Source: an uncultured Alcaligenaceae bacterium | GTDB lineage: Bacteria > Pseudomonadota > Gammaproteobacteria > Burkholderiales > Burkholderiaceae_B | Length of the DNA: 64,000 nucleotides | Direction of reading: 5' to 3' | NCBI GenBank assembly: GCA_937952975.1 | Contig: CALFXX010000123.1 | Location: 8,042-72,041, forward strand | Made by a program: the position numbers and the translations under genes | The notes under the pieces: model-generated | What the model was told of the DNA's origin: nothing | Seen by the model: the letters and a program-made list of their open reading frames with translations, nothing else | Database searches by the model: none | Shown here: positions 1-8,573 of the stretch, piece by piece | Position numbering within the stretch: position 1 is the stretch's first letter | How the letters are laid out: every line of letters starts with the position of its first letter

Positions 1-73
1 CAGCGAAAGGACTCGCTAGAACCAGTGTCGCGGCGAGCAGAGCCAAGCTGCTATAACTTTTAGAAGTCGTCAT
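1..73 (-). CDS. Exported protein, N-terminal fragment cut by window edge
   Basis: Only the first 24 codons are present. They encode a typical Sec signal peptide: MTTSKSYSS, then a hydrophobic LALLAATLVLA core, then SPFA. The ATG at 73 is preceded by AAGGAG six bases upstream, which supports the start. The mature part lies outside the window, so the family is unknown. Given the neighbourhood, a periplasmic solute receptor (Bug or TRAP type) is plausible, but this is inference. It diverges from the next gene across about 210 bp. Confidence 0.7.
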   Translation of the reverse strand, partial: MTTSKSYSSLALLAATLVLASPFA

Positions 74-283
74 GTGGGTCTCCTTTTTGGTCTCAAGTTT
101 CGGTCACATTTGTTGCGACCTAGTTTTTAGTATTTTTTGTATTCTGCCTGAAATTCGCAAACCGCGGTGAGACTTATTTCGGTATGCCGAGCTCTGAAGC
201 CACCGCGCGCGGGCTAGGGTCAGAGCAGCATCGTTCGAGTGGTTAAATAGTCGTTACTTTCATTTTTAGCGAACTAGGCCACC

Positions 284-1183
284 GTGAAAGCCTTTTACTC
301 TGATCATTTCGTTTTGCCGTTACCGACCGGACATCGCTTTCCGATGTCAAAGTATCGGCTCTTACGCGATGCGGTAAGTGTTCAAAGCAATATTGAGTTG
401 AATGAGGCGCCGGCCGCGACCGACACCCAAATCTTATTGGCCCATTCCCCGCGCTATCTACAAGCCGTCATTCGAGGCGAACTCAGCGCAAAAGAGCAGC
501 GCGAAATCGGGTTTCCCTGGAGCCCCGAAATGGTCGAGCGTTCGCGGCGCTCGGTCGGTGCCACACTCGCGGCCTGTGCCGCGGCAAGTATTGATGGGAT
601 TTCAGTGAATCTTGCAGGTGGTACGCACCACGCTTATCGCGAGCGTGGCAGCGGCTTTTGTGTATTCAATGATGCAGCGATTGCCGCCAAGGTTTTACAG
701 AAAACGAGCAACCCAAAAGCGAAGATTGCGATCATTGATCTGGATGTGCATCAGGGTGACGGTACCGCGTCGATCTTTCATGGCGATCCGACGATCTTTA
801 CGTTATCGCTGCATGGTGCTCGCAATTATCCGTTTAATAAGCAACAGAGCTCGCTCGATGTGCCTTTGCCCGATGGCTGTCAAGATGGGCCGTACCTCGA
901 GGCTCTGGCCGCGGCTCTGGCACAGCTCAAAGCAAGCTTCGAGCCCCAGTTTGTGCTTTACCTCGCAGGCGCCGATCCCCACGAGTCTGATCGCTTAGGC
1001 CGCTTGAAGGTGACGAAGGCGGGCATGGCTGCTCGTGATCTGATGGTGATGCAATATGTGCAGAGTCAACGCTGTCCAATGGCGATCATGATGGCTGGCG
1101 GGTACAGCACCGACGTGAATCAGATCGTCGATATTCACTTGCAAACCGTTCGTTTAGCTGCCGAGCAGCTCAAGACGGTCTGA
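284..1183 (+). CDS. Histone deacetylase family protein (AcuC/acetylpolyamine amidohydrolase type)
   Basis: This 299-aa protein has the arginase/deacetylase fold signatures: GGTHHAY with tandem His near 115-116, IDLDVHQGDG (151-160) with the zinc-binding Asp and His, a second metal Asp in GADPHESDRLG (about 229-239), and GGY (272-274) with the transition-state Tyr. Family members remove acetyl or other acyl groups from lysine or polyamine amides using zinc; all catalytic positions appear intact. The length is usual for bacterial members. The start is a GTG at 284 with no strong ribosome site. It seems to be a single gene, 127 bp ahead of the next start. The substrate is unknown. Confidence 0.88.
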   Translation: MKAFYSDHFVLPLPTGHRFPMSKYRLLRDAVSVQSNIELNEAPAATDTQILLAHSPRYLQAVIRGELSAKEQREIGFPWSPEMVERSRRSVGATLAACAAASIDGISVNLAGGTHHAYRERGSGFCVFNDAAIAAKVLQKTSNPKAKIAIIDLDVHQGDGTASIFHGDPTIFTLSLHGARNYPFNKQQSSLDVPLPDGCQDGPYLEALAAALAQLKASFEPQFVLYLAGADPHESDRLGRLKVTKAGMAARDLMVMQYVQSQRCPMAIMMAGGYSTDVNQIVDIHLQTVRLAAEQLKTV

Positions 1184-1310
1184 CGACCTGGTCGGCAATC
1201 TGTCTGATAACCAATTCGGCACTACACTAATTAAACTAAAAATAATCGCGTGAGCTGTCGAGGGTCCTCTAGCATCGCCACTTCAGCAGCAAGGTTTCAA
1301 AGGAGAAAAA

Positions 1311-2237
1311 ATGAAAATCGCAGTCGTGGGTTCAGGGTTGATTGGTCAGGCATGGGCGATTGTCTTTGCTCGCGGTGGTCATGAGGTCAAAATGTGGGAT
1401 GGCGACCCCAAGGCTGTGACGTTGGCGTTCAGGCTGATTGAAGAGCAGGTTGCTGACCTTCAGGCCGCTGGCTTAATTACAGACCCAAAAGGTTTGGTGT
1501 CGCGTATTAGCGCAAGCGCCACGCTTGAAGAGGTTTTACAAGACGTTGACTACGTGCAAGAGAATTTGCCTGAGCGCGTTGAGATGAAGATCGAAATTTT
1601 TGCCAAAATGGATAAGCTAGCGTCACCCACGACGGTGTTGGCAAGCTCCACGTCAAGCATCCCAGCCTCAGCTTTTAGCGAAAACTTACCCGGCCGCTCG
1701 CGCTGTCTGATTGCTCATCCGGTCAATCCCCCGTACTTGATCCCCGTTGTTGAAATTTGCGGAGCCCCCTGGACCGATCCTGCTGTTGTGCAAAAAGCCT
1801 GGGATGTCATGGAAAGCGTGGGCCAGAAACCGGTCAAAATTCATCGCGAACTGCGTGGATTTATTCTGAATCGTTTACAAGGTGCTTTGCTACGCGAGGC
1901 GTTCAGGTTGGTTGAGCAGGGCTACGTCGATGCAGATGGTCTAGACGTCACTATCCGTGAAGGCTTGGGGTTACGGTGGTCGTTTATGGGGCCCTTTGAG
2001 ACCATCGATTTAAATGCCCCAGATGGTTTGGCTGACTATGCGCATCGGTTTGACGAGATGTATCAAGCGATGTCAACCGAGCAGACCTCAACCGACCACT
2101 GGTCTGAAGAGATTATTGCCAAACTCGAGGCTGAGCGTCGTGCGATTTTGCCAAAAGACCAGCTGCTGGCGCGTCGGTTATGGCGAGATCGCAGGCTGAT
2201 GGCTTTGGCGGCGCATAAAAAGGCGATCGAGTCGTAA
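1311..2237 (+). CDS. 3-hydroxyacyl-CoA dehydrogenase family protein (lambda-crystallin/gulonate dehydrogenase-like)
   Basis: This 308-aa protein begins with an NAD-binding Rossmann motif, VVGSGLIGQAW (about 5-15), with an acidic residue (MWDGD) ending the second strand, which indicates NAD. SSTSSIPAS and AHPVNPPYLIPVVEI (about 115-148) supply the catalytic Ser/His/Glu region of the 3-hydroxyacyl-CoA dehydrogenase superfamily. The C-terminal helical domain follows. The single-domain length fits the lambda-crystallin / L-gulonate 3-dehydrogenase / 3-hydroxybutyryl-CoA dehydrogenase group, which oxidises a 3-hydroxy group. The exact substrate cannot be told. AAAGGAG sits seven bases before the ATG. 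Confidence 0.87.
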   Translation: MKIAVVGSGLIGQAWAIVFARGGHEVKMWDGDPKAVTLAFRLIEEQVADLQAAGLITDPKGLVSRISASATLEEVLQDVDYVQENLPERVEMKIEIFAKMDKLASPTTVLASSTSSIPASAFSENLPGRSRCLIAHPVNPPYLIPVVEICGAPWTDPAVVQKAWDVMESVGQKPVKIHRELRGFILNRLQGALLREAFRLVEQGYVDADGLDVTIREGLGLRWSFMGPFETIDLNAPDGLADYAHRFDEMYQAMSTEQTSTDHWSEEIIAKLEAERRAILPKDQLLARRLWRDRRLMALAAHKKAIES

Positions 2238-2404
2238 AGACCCTACAGTCGTTGAAGATCATTCGTTCCGAATGTTACAAATTTTACTTCACTTCGTCAC
2301 AAAGCCCGCTTACACTTTCACCAGAGGTCAGGTGCAGGCGTGGTTTGATGGCGATCTGTGCAGTTGATGCTCCAATTCCCCTATTTCAAAAGTCAGGAGG
2401 CTAT

Positions 2405-2827
2405 ATGGCCCAGCTCAAAGGTTCTAAAACAGAACAGTGCCTGAAAGACGCTTTCGCAGGCGAATCACAGGCAAACCGCCGTTATTTGTATTTCGCAAAC
2501 AAGGCTGACGTCGAAGGTCAACCCGACGTTGCCGCATTGTTTCGCTCAACCGCCGAAGGCGAGACTGGTCACGCCCACGGTCACCTCGAGTTCTTAGAGG
2601 CTTCTGGTGATCCAGCAACAGGTTTGCCAATGGGTTCAAGCCGTAACAATTTGGCTTCAGCTGTTCATGGCGAAACCCATGAGTACACCGACATGTACCC
2701 AGGCATGGCCAAAACAGCTCGCGCTGAAGGCTTTGACGAAATTGCTGACTGGTTTGAAACACTCGCTAAAGCCGAGCGTTCACACGCCAATCGCTATCAG
2801 AAAGCGTTAGACGCCTTGGTCGACTAA
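2405..2827 (+). CDS. Rubrerythrin family diiron protein
   Basis: This 140-aa four-helix-bundle protein carries the diiron ligands of rubrerythrins: E20 in [11 protein letters not shown]53/H56 in [11 protein letters not shown]90, and E124/H127 in KAERSH. There is no C-terminal rubredoxin domain, so it is the short, erythrin-like form. The family reduces peroxides or protects against oxidative stress in the cytoplasm. The reading frame is open upstream to 2252, but TCAGGAGG is followed by ATG at 2405, where homology begins, so that start was chosen. It precedes the Fe-S protein and DUF3501 genes, a known genomic association, but a strong terminator separates them here. Confidence 0.9.
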   Translation: MAQLKGSKTEQCLKDAFAGESQANRRYLYFANKADVEGQPDVAALFRSTAEGETGHAHGHLEFLEASGDPATGLPMGSSRNNLASAVHGETHEYTDMYPGMAKTARAEGFDEIADWFETLAKAERSHANRYQKALDALVD

Positions 2828-2882
2828 AAGTCAGCCAGCGCTTGGGCGCGAAGGCAAGAGCCTTCACGCACCGATGCTAGAC

Positions 2883-2914
2883 CTGTGGCCGGCTTTGCTG
2901 GTCACAGTTTTTTT
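2883..2914 (+). terminator. Rho-independent terminator after rubrerythrin
   Basis: An 11-bp stem (CTGTGGCCGGC / GCTGGTCACAG, with two G-U pairs) encloses a TTT loop and is followed directly by seven T residues. It lies 55 bp after the rubrerythrin stop codon. It suggests the downstream Fe-S protein gene has its own promoter or is read only by readthrough. Confidence 0.85.
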
Positions 2915-3006
2915 AAGCCCTGGTTTCTAGGATCCTCGTTTTCTTGAGTACTCGTGCCCTCGGCACCACCTTAAATAGCTGTTTCTTGCAATAAATAAGG
3001 ATTTTT

Positions 3007-4344
3007 ATGTCCAACCGCGAAGGCAATCTCGATGCGCCCACCCGTCACCCCTTAGACTGGACGAATCCAGACTTTTACGACGAAGGTAAGCTGCACACCG
3101 AAATGGAACGCGTGTTTGACCTGTGTCATGGCTGTCGGCGCTGCGTCAACTTGTGCGGTTCGTTTCCGACAATGTTTGACCTGATTGATGAGACAGAAGA
3201 CGGCGAAGTGCATGGTGTTGATAAAAAAGACTACAAGAAAGTCGTAGACCAATGCTTTTTGTGCGATGTTTGTTATGTCACGAAATGTCCTTACGTGCCA
3301 CCACATCCTTGGAATCTTGACTTTCCGCATCTGATGTTGCGTGCGAAAGCTGTGAGTTTTAAAAAGGGTGAGACCACGATGCGTGATGCCGTGTTGTCGT
3401 CAACCGACAAGCTCGGTATGTTCGCAGGCATCCCAATCGTGACCGAAGCCGTAAACGCTGTGAATAAAACCGGAGTGATGCGTTCGCTCATGGAGAGCAC
3501 GCTAGGCGTTGATAAAAAAGCGTGGATTCCAGAATACGCACCCAAGACCTTTGCGCAAGTGGCAAAGCCTTCGGCCGATTTGCCTGTGGTGAATGGTGAA
3601 AAAACACCTGGCAAAGTCGCGATTTATGCAACCTGCTATATCAACTACAACGAGCCTGGCATTGGTCAGGATCTCATTAAGATTTTGGTGCACAACAAGA
3701 TCCCTTACGAGTTAGTCAATAAAGAAGCGTGTTGTGGGATGCCTAAGCTCGAGCTTGGCGATCTTGATGCCGTTGCTGAAAATAAAGACAAAAATATTCC
3801 GAAGCTTGCCAAGCTTGCGCGCGAAGGCTACGCAATTTTGACTCCTATTCCCTCCTGTACGTTGATGTTCAAGCAAGAACTCCCTCTGATGTTTCCAGAC
3901 GAGGCCGACGTACAACTCGTGAAAGCTGCAATGTGGGATCCCTTTGAGTATTTCATTGCGAGAAATAGAGACGGTTTGTTGAGCACAGATTTCACAGAGA
4001 CGCTTGGTCATGTGAGTTATCACGTTCCGTGTCATTCGCGGGTGCAAAACGTGGGCAAGAAAACGGCTGAGATGTTGAAGCTAGTGCCGGGTACTGAAGT
4101 CAATGTGGTCGAGCGCTGCTCTGGCCACTCGGGTACGTGGGGCGTTAAAAAAGAGTTTCATGCCACCGCCATGAAGATTGGCAAACCCGTCTTTAAGGCC
4201 ATGGCCAATAACGAGCCAAATTACATTAGTTCAGACTGCCAACTAGCCGGCCACCACATTGAACAAGGCATGCAAGAAAACGGTTTGGCCAGCGCCGAGA
4301 TGGCGCATCCGCTGACCTTGATTGCTAAGGCTTACGGACTTTAA
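3007..4344 (+). CDS. Fe-S oxidoreductase, GlpC/heterodisulfide-reductase-like
   Basis: This 445-aa protein starts with two [4Fe-4S] motifs of bacterial ferredoxin type (C40-C43-C46-C50 and C83-C86-C89-C94). Two cysteine-rich CCG-type regions follow in the C-terminal half (ACCGMPKLE, PCHSRVQNVG, RCSGHSGTWG). This is the layout of GlpC, HdrB/D and lactate-utilisation Fe-S subunits, which pass electrons between a dehydrogenase and a quinone or thiol partner. No flavoprotein dehydrogenase is adjacent. Instead it sits between rubrerythrin and DUF3501, suggesting electron delivery to the diiron protein (inference). The ATG follows AATAAGGATTTTT. Confidence 0.88.
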   Translation: MSNREGNLDAPTRHPLDWTNPDFYDEGKLHTEMERVFDLCHGCRRCVNLCGSFPTMFDLIDETEDGEVHGVDKKDYKKVVDQCFLCDVCYVTKCPYVPPHPWNLDFPHLMLRAKAVSFKKGETTMRDAVLSSTDKLGMFAGIPIVTEAVNAVNKTGVMRSLMESTLGVDKKAWIPEYAPKTFAQVAKPSADLPVVNGEKTPGKVAIYATCYINYNEPGIGQDLIKILVHNKIPYELVNKEACCGMPKLELGDLDAVAENKDKNIPKLAKLAREGYAILTPIPSCTLMFKQELPLMFPDEADVQLVKAAMWDPFEYFIARNRDGLLSTDFTETLGHVSYHVPCHSRVQNVGKKTAEMLKLVPGTEVNVVERCSGHSGTWGVKKEFHATAMKIGKPVFKAMANNEPNYISSDCQLAGHHIEQGMQENGLASAEMAHPLTLIAKAYGL

Positions 4345-4377
4345 TCATTGCATTTGAAAAATAACGACGAGAACAGC

Positions 4378-4962
4378 ATGACCAAAATCACGCGCGAAAG
4401 TTTGATGACCTTAGAGGCATACCACAAGGCTCGCCCTGAGATGCGCAAACAGGCGATTGAACAAAGACGCTTGCGCACAGTCTCCTTAGGCGAGCACGTC
4501 AACATCATTTTTGAAAATGAATTTTTGATGCGCTATCAGATTCAAGAGATGTTGCGTGTCGAAAAGATTTTTGAAGAAGAGGGGATTCAGGATGAACTGC
4601 ATGCCTATAACCCCTTAGTCCCGGATGGCTCGAACTTTAAAGCCACCATGATGCTTGAGTATCCTAACGAGGCCGATCGTAAAATTGCGCTAGCCAAACT
4701 CATGGGTATCGAACATAAGATGTTTGTTCAGGTCGAGGGGCAGCCGAGGGTATATGCGATCGCGAACGAAGACCTTGAGCGCTCAACCGATACTAAAACC
4801 TCAGCAGTACATTTTTTGCGCTTTGAGCTGCCCGTTGCCGCTAAAAAATCATTGCAGACAGGTGCGCAGATGATGGTTGGTTGTGAGCACCCTGAGTACC
4901 CGATGCACGTTCAAACCCTGCCTGACGCGACCCTGGCATCTTTGGTACAAGATTTAAGCTAA
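4378..4962 (+). CDS. DUF3501 family protein
   Basis: This 194-aa soluble protein with no signal peptide matches what I know of DUF3501: an N-terminal KITRESLMTLEAY, then an RRLRTVSLGEHVNIIFENE segment, a central LVPDGSNFKATMMLEYP, and MVGCEHPEYPM near the C-terminus. Its function is unknown; the family is repeatedly encoded beside rubrerythrin and a GlpC-like Fe-S protein, as here. It begins 33 bp after the Fe-S protein stop, so the two are probably cotranscribed. A TTG at 4348 is in frame, but the ATG at 4378 is a better start. Confidence 0.8.
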   Translation: MTKITRESLMTLEAYHKARPEMRKQAIEQRRLRTVSLGEHVNIIFENEFLMRYQIQEMLRVEKIFEEEGIQDELHAYNPLVPDGSNFKATMMLEYPNEADRKIALAKLMGIEHKMFVQVEGQPRVYAIANEDLERSTDTKTSAVHFLRFELPVAAKKSLQTGAQMMVGCEHPEYPMHVQTLPDATLASLVQDLS

Positions 4963-5165
4963 TTGGCGATCGTAATCTCGGTGTAACGCCCGTGAGTCTG
5001 GCCTTGACTTGTCGGGTCAGGCACGTGGGCGCCTGAATCTAAGGGTATCTGCCAATGCCCGAGCCTGTGAATTTTCGACTCAAACCCTGACATTTCGTTA
5101 TGATGTTGGGCTAGTGTGTTGGCTTGGGCCCTCAGGTCCTTTGCCACGCGCCCTTCGGAGTTGAA

Positions 5166-5705
5166 ATGAAACATTTGCTTGTCGCTGCCGGTTTAGTTGA
5201 CCGGATAACTGATTTTTTTGCGACCATCGCCAAGTGGGCGGTATTGTTCTGCGCAGTCATCAGTGCGGGCAATGCGTTTACGCGGTACGCATTTTCGTAC
5301 AGTTCAAATGGTTGGCTTGAGATTCAGTGGTATCTCTTTGCCGCCTGTGTCATGCTCGGTGCAGCCCAGGTCTTGCGCGTCAACGAGCACGTGCGGGTCG
5401 ACGTGATCTACGGCATCCTGAAAACCAGAAGTCGAGCCTATATTGATTTATTTGGTTTGATTTTCTTTTTAATGCCAGCCATGACTTTGTTTTTTTATTT
5501 GTCTTGGCCGCTTTTTGTGCAAATGTTCATCTCTGGCGAAGGTTCGCCAAATGCTGGGGGCCTGACTCGTTGGCCTGCGATGATGCTGTTGCCTCTTGGT
5601 TTTGCTTTGATGGTGCTGCAGGGGCTCGCTGAAATTATTAAAAGAGTCGCCTGGTTGAATAACGTCTATCAGATGGACATGCACTACGAGAGGCCGCTTC
5701 AATGA
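5166..5705 (+). CDS. TRAP transporter small permease (DctQ type)
   Basis: This 179-aa membrane protein has four predicted hydrophobic segments, the DctQ pattern, including an EIQWYLFAACVMLGAAQVLR stretch typical of the family and RVDVIYG after it. With the large permease it forms the sodium-driven membrane part of a TRAP importer for carboxylates. The ATG at 5166 has GGAG six bases upstream; the frame extends to 5124 without support. Its stop overlaps the next start in ATGA. No periplasmic DctP receptor is encoded next to it in this window. Confidence 0.88.
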   Translation: MKHLLVAAGLVDRITDFFATIAKWAVLFCAVISAGNAFTRYAFSYSSNGWLEIQWYLFAACVMLGAAQVLRVNEHVRVDVIYGILKTRSRAYIDLFGLIFFLMPAMTLFFYLSWPLFVQMFISGEGSPNAGGLTRWPAMMLLPLGFALMVLQGLAEIIKRVAWLNNVYQMDMHYERPLQ

Positions 5706-7198
5706 GCATGCAAGATTTCGCTCCCCTGATGTTTGCGGGGTTAATCCTGATCATGTTGATTGGGTTTCCGGTTGCCTTTTCGCTTTCAGCGCTTGGATTG
5801 TTGAGCGGATTTATTGCAATTCAGATGGGATGGTTTCCCGCTGCGTTCATGTACAACCTGCCGCTCAATATTTTTGGCATCTTATCTAACGACCTGCTGT
5901 TGGCCATCCCATTTTTTACCCTGATGGGTGCAGTGCTTGAAAAATGTGGTTTAGCTGAGGACATGCTCGATTCGATGGGTCAGTTATTCGGACCGATTCG
6001 TGGTGGCTTGGGCTATTCGGTCATTATTGTTGGTTTTGTGCTGGGGGCAATTACCGGTACCGTTGCTGGGCAAGTGATCGCGATGGCCATGATTTCACTG
6101 CCTGTCATGATGCGCTATGGCTACAACATGCGTTACGCGACTGGGGTGTTAGCTGCGTCAGGCACGATTACTCAACTCGTCCCTCCGTCTTTGGTTTTGG
6201 TCGTGATGGCAGATCAATTAGGGCGTTCTGTAGGCGACATGTACAAAGGCGCTTGGGGGCCGTCGATCTTGCAGGTGTTAATTTTTCTAGGCTACACCTT
6301 CGTGTTGGCAAAGGTCGCGCCCTCTCAGGTTCCGGGCTTGCCGGTGACAGCCCGAACGCTTCATGGCTGGACACTTTGGAAGAAGTGTTTGCGCGGAATT
6401 ATTCCTTCAGCTATCTTGATTTTCGCTGTTCTTGGCAGCATGGGCGGCTTACCTGGAATGAGTTACGCCATTGCAACGCCGACTGAGGCTGGAGCGATGG
6501 GTGCGATGGGAGCCATTATTTTAGCGGCGGTACATGGCCGTTTGAACTGGCCAATCATCCGAGATGGCATGACCGGAACCATGCGGATCACTGCCATGGT
6601 TGTGTTCATCTTGATTGGCTCGCGTGTTTTTTCTTTGGTATTTCAGGGTGTCGACGGCGCCTTGTGGATTGAGCACCTTTTATCAGATCTGCCAGGCGGG
6701 CAAATTGGTTTCTTGGTTGTCGTCAATGTCTTTGTTTTCTTTTTAGCGTTCTTTTTAGACTTCTTTGAAATAGCCTTCATTATCCTTCCCATGCTTGCGC
6801 CAGTCGCGAACAAGCTCGGAATCGATATGATCTGGTTTGGCGTGTTGTTGTGCGTCAATATGCAAACGAGCTTTATGCACCCGCCTTTTGGCTTCGCTTT
6901 ATTTTATTTGCGCAGCACGGCAGACAGCCTGTTCAAAGCGGGGTCGTTGCCAGGTAAAGTGCTTTCAAAAGATATCTATTTAGGCTCAATTCCTTGGGTC
7001 ATCCTTCAGCTCATGCTCGTTGTGATTGTGATCGTTTTTCCACAGACCGTGACGGTATTTTTAGACAAGCCGGTGCAGGTTGATCTCAGTACGATTCGTA
7101 TTGAAATCCCTGAAAATGATTTGCAGCAGCCCGATGCTCAGGGCGAGCAAGACACGGTCAACGATTTGATGCGTGGCCTGATGAAAGACAACAAGTAA
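5702..7198 (+). CDS. TRAP transporter large permease (DctM type)
   Basis: This 498-aa, highly hydrophobic protein has about twelve membrane segments. Family signs are MLIGFPVAFSLSALGL near the start, LAIPFFTLMGAVLEKCGLAEDML (about 62-84), GAITGTVAGQVIAMAMISLPVM, and MHPPFGFALFYLRS near residue 400. The subunit carries the translocation path of a TRAP importer. The last about 50 residues form a charged tail (IEIPENDLQQPDAQGEQD) beyond the usual membrane core. It is translationally coupled to the small permease by a 4-bp overlap and followed after two bases by an unknown two-TM protein. Confidence 0.92.
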   Translation: MSMQDFAPLMFAGLILIMLIGFPVAFSLSALGLLSGFIAIQMGWFPAAFMYNLPLNIFGILSNDLLLAIPFFTLMGAVLEKCGLAEDMLDSMGQLFGPIRGGLGYSVIIVGFVLGAITGTVAGQVIAMAMISLPVMMRYGYNMRYATGVLAASGTITQLVPPSLVLVVMADQLGRSVGDMYKGAWGPSILQVLIFLGYTFVLAKVAPSQVPGLPVTARTLHGWTLWKKCLRGIIPSAILIFAVLGSMGGLPGMSYAIATPTEAGAMGAMGAIILAAVHGRLNWPIIRDGMTGTMRITAMVVFILIGSRVFSLVFQGVDGALWIEHLLSDLPGGQIGFLVVVNVFVFFLAFFLDFFEIAFIILPMLAPVANKLGIDMIWFGVLLCVNMQTSFMHPPFGFALFYLRSTADSLFKAGSLPGKVLSKDIYLGSIPWVILQLMLVVIVIVFPQTVTVFLDKPVQVDLSTIRIEIPENDLQQPDAQGEQDTVNDLMRGLMKDNK

Positions 7199-7200
7199 AA

Positions 7201-7719
7201 ATGACTCAGTCGTTGACGGAGTCGGTTGTTAGTCTAGAAACGAGCTCGACGGCCGACGAGCAGGTCGACCTAACGCCGAGCGCCTCCGAAGGCAAGCAAT
7301 CCTTGTCGCTTGAGGCAGAAGGTCCGGCCTTCACTGTGTTGATTAAGTTATTGGCCTCTATTTTGGTCGGCGCACTCATCTATTGGGGTACCCGTGCCTC
7401 AAGAATTATGGATTGGCATGCCTTTTCGCTATCGGCGGGGTTAGTGTGGGCAACTGCCTTGGCGATTGTTCTGGTGGTGTATTACTGGATACTCAGAAGC
7501 CGCACGTCGATCAAGGGCGGACTGATCGAACAGACCTGGGTCTGGAAAAAACAAGTGAGTGTCGCTCAGATACGTCAGGCAAAATTTATTTATTTACCAG
7601 CGTTAAGTTGGCTCATCGCCCCTCGTTTGATTGTTCGCGTCGGGCCTGTCATGAGCGTTTTCTACACAGCCGACCCAGGCGTGCAACGTGCTTTTGCCGC
7701 GCTGATGTTGGGCAGGTAA
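7201..7719 (+). CDS. Two-TM protein of unknown function, possible bacterial PH-like domain
   Basis: I do not recognise this 172-aa protein. Residues 1-45 are Ser/Thr/Glu-rich and probably disordered. Two hydrophobic helices follow (about 46-63 and 78-98), then a basic, strand-rich tail (RSRTSIKGGLIEQTWVWKKQVSVAQIRQ) that resembles bacterial PH-like domains placed after two TM helices. It starts two bases after the TRAP large permease stop, so it should be made together with the transporter and could be an accessory subunit (inference). No catalytic motif is visible. Confidence 0.6.
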   Translation: MTQSLTESVVSLETSSTADEQVDLTPSASEGKQSLSLEAEGPAFTVLIKLLASILVGALIYWGTRASRIMDWHAFSLSAGLVWATALAIVLVVYYWILRSRTSIKGGLIEQTWVWKKQVSVAQIRQAKFIYLPALSWLIAPRLIVRVGPVMSVFYTADPGVQRAFAALMLGR

Positions 7720-7757
7720 TATAGATAAACCTCTTTCAAGATCAAAAAGGAATCACC

Positions 7758-8552
7758 GTGTTTAGATTAGATGGCAAAGTCGCGTTAGTGACCGGTTGCG
7801 GCACACTTGGCGAAGGCTGGGGTAACGGCAAAGCGATTTCTGTCGCGTTAGCCAGACAAGGTGCAAGCATCTTTGGTTCTGACCTGAATATCGAGGCTGC
7901 GCAGCAAACGAAAAAAATTATCGAAGATGAGGGTGGTGTCGCTCATGTGATGGCGGGCGATGCGACGCAAGCTGATGAGGTAAAAAAACTGGTCGATGCC
8001 TGTATGGCGCAATACGGACGCATTGATATTTTGATTAATAACGTGGGGCGCTCCGAACCAGGTGACCCAGTGAGTATGAGCGAACAGATCTGGGACGACC
8101 AGATGGATATCAACGTAAAAGCTGCCTTCTTAGCCTGTAAGTATGTGCTGCCCATCATGGAGGCCCAAGGCAAGGGCTCGGTGATTAGTATTTCATCGGT
8201 TGCAGGCTTGCGCTATGTTGGAAAACCTCAAGTTGGGTACGCGGCTGGTAAGGCAGCATTAATGCAGCTCACAAAAACAACCGGTGTTCTCTACGCTGAG
8301 CGCGGGGTTAGGCTGAACTGTGTTGCGCCTGGGTTGGTATTTACTCCACTCGTCAAGCGGCTCGCAGACAAATACGCCAAGGGCGACTTCGAAGGGTTTG
8401 TGGCGCATCGTCACAAGCAGGTACCCGCCGGCTATATGGGGGATGCTTGGGATGTTGCCAATACGGTTGTGTTCTTAGCAAGCGATGAAGCGCGTTACAT
8501 CACCGGTCAAACAATTGTGGTCGACGGCGGTTTGACCTCAACGACTCCGTAA
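7758..8552 (+). CDS. SDR family oxidoreductase, first of a tandem pair
   Basis: This 264-aa short-chain dehydrogenase has NNVG (about 94-97), the catalytic Ser in ISISSVAG and the YxxxK pair in GYAAGKAAL (about 158-166), so it looks active. The cofactor loop is unusual: TGCGTLGEGWGNGKAI has about five extra residues compared with the classical TGxxxGIG. The C-terminus (VVDGG) is classical. It is likely an NAD(P)-dependent alcohol/ketone oxidoreductase; substrate unknown. The GTG start at 7758 follows AAAAAGGA. The next gene is a paralogue 21 bp downstream. Confidence 0.87.
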   Translation: MFRLDGKVALVTGCGTLGEGWGNGKAISVALARQGASIFGSDLNIEAAQQTKKIIEDEGGVAHVMAGDATQADEVKKLVDACMAQYGRIDILINNVGRSEPGDPVSMSEQIWDDQMDINVKAAFLACKYVLPIMEAQGKGSVISISSVAGLRYVGKPQVGYAAGKAALMQLTKTTGVLYAERGVRLNCVAPGLVFTPLVKRLADKYAKGDFEGFVAHRHKQVPAGYMGDAWDVANTVVFLASDEARYITGQTIVVDGGLTSTTP

Positions 8553-8573
8553 TCACTTTTTAAAAGATATCGT

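Noticed and set aside
2252..2404. N-terminal extension of the rubrerythrin frame
   Set aside because: The 51 added residues have no similarity to rubrerythrins, and a strong ribosome site sits just before ATG 2405.
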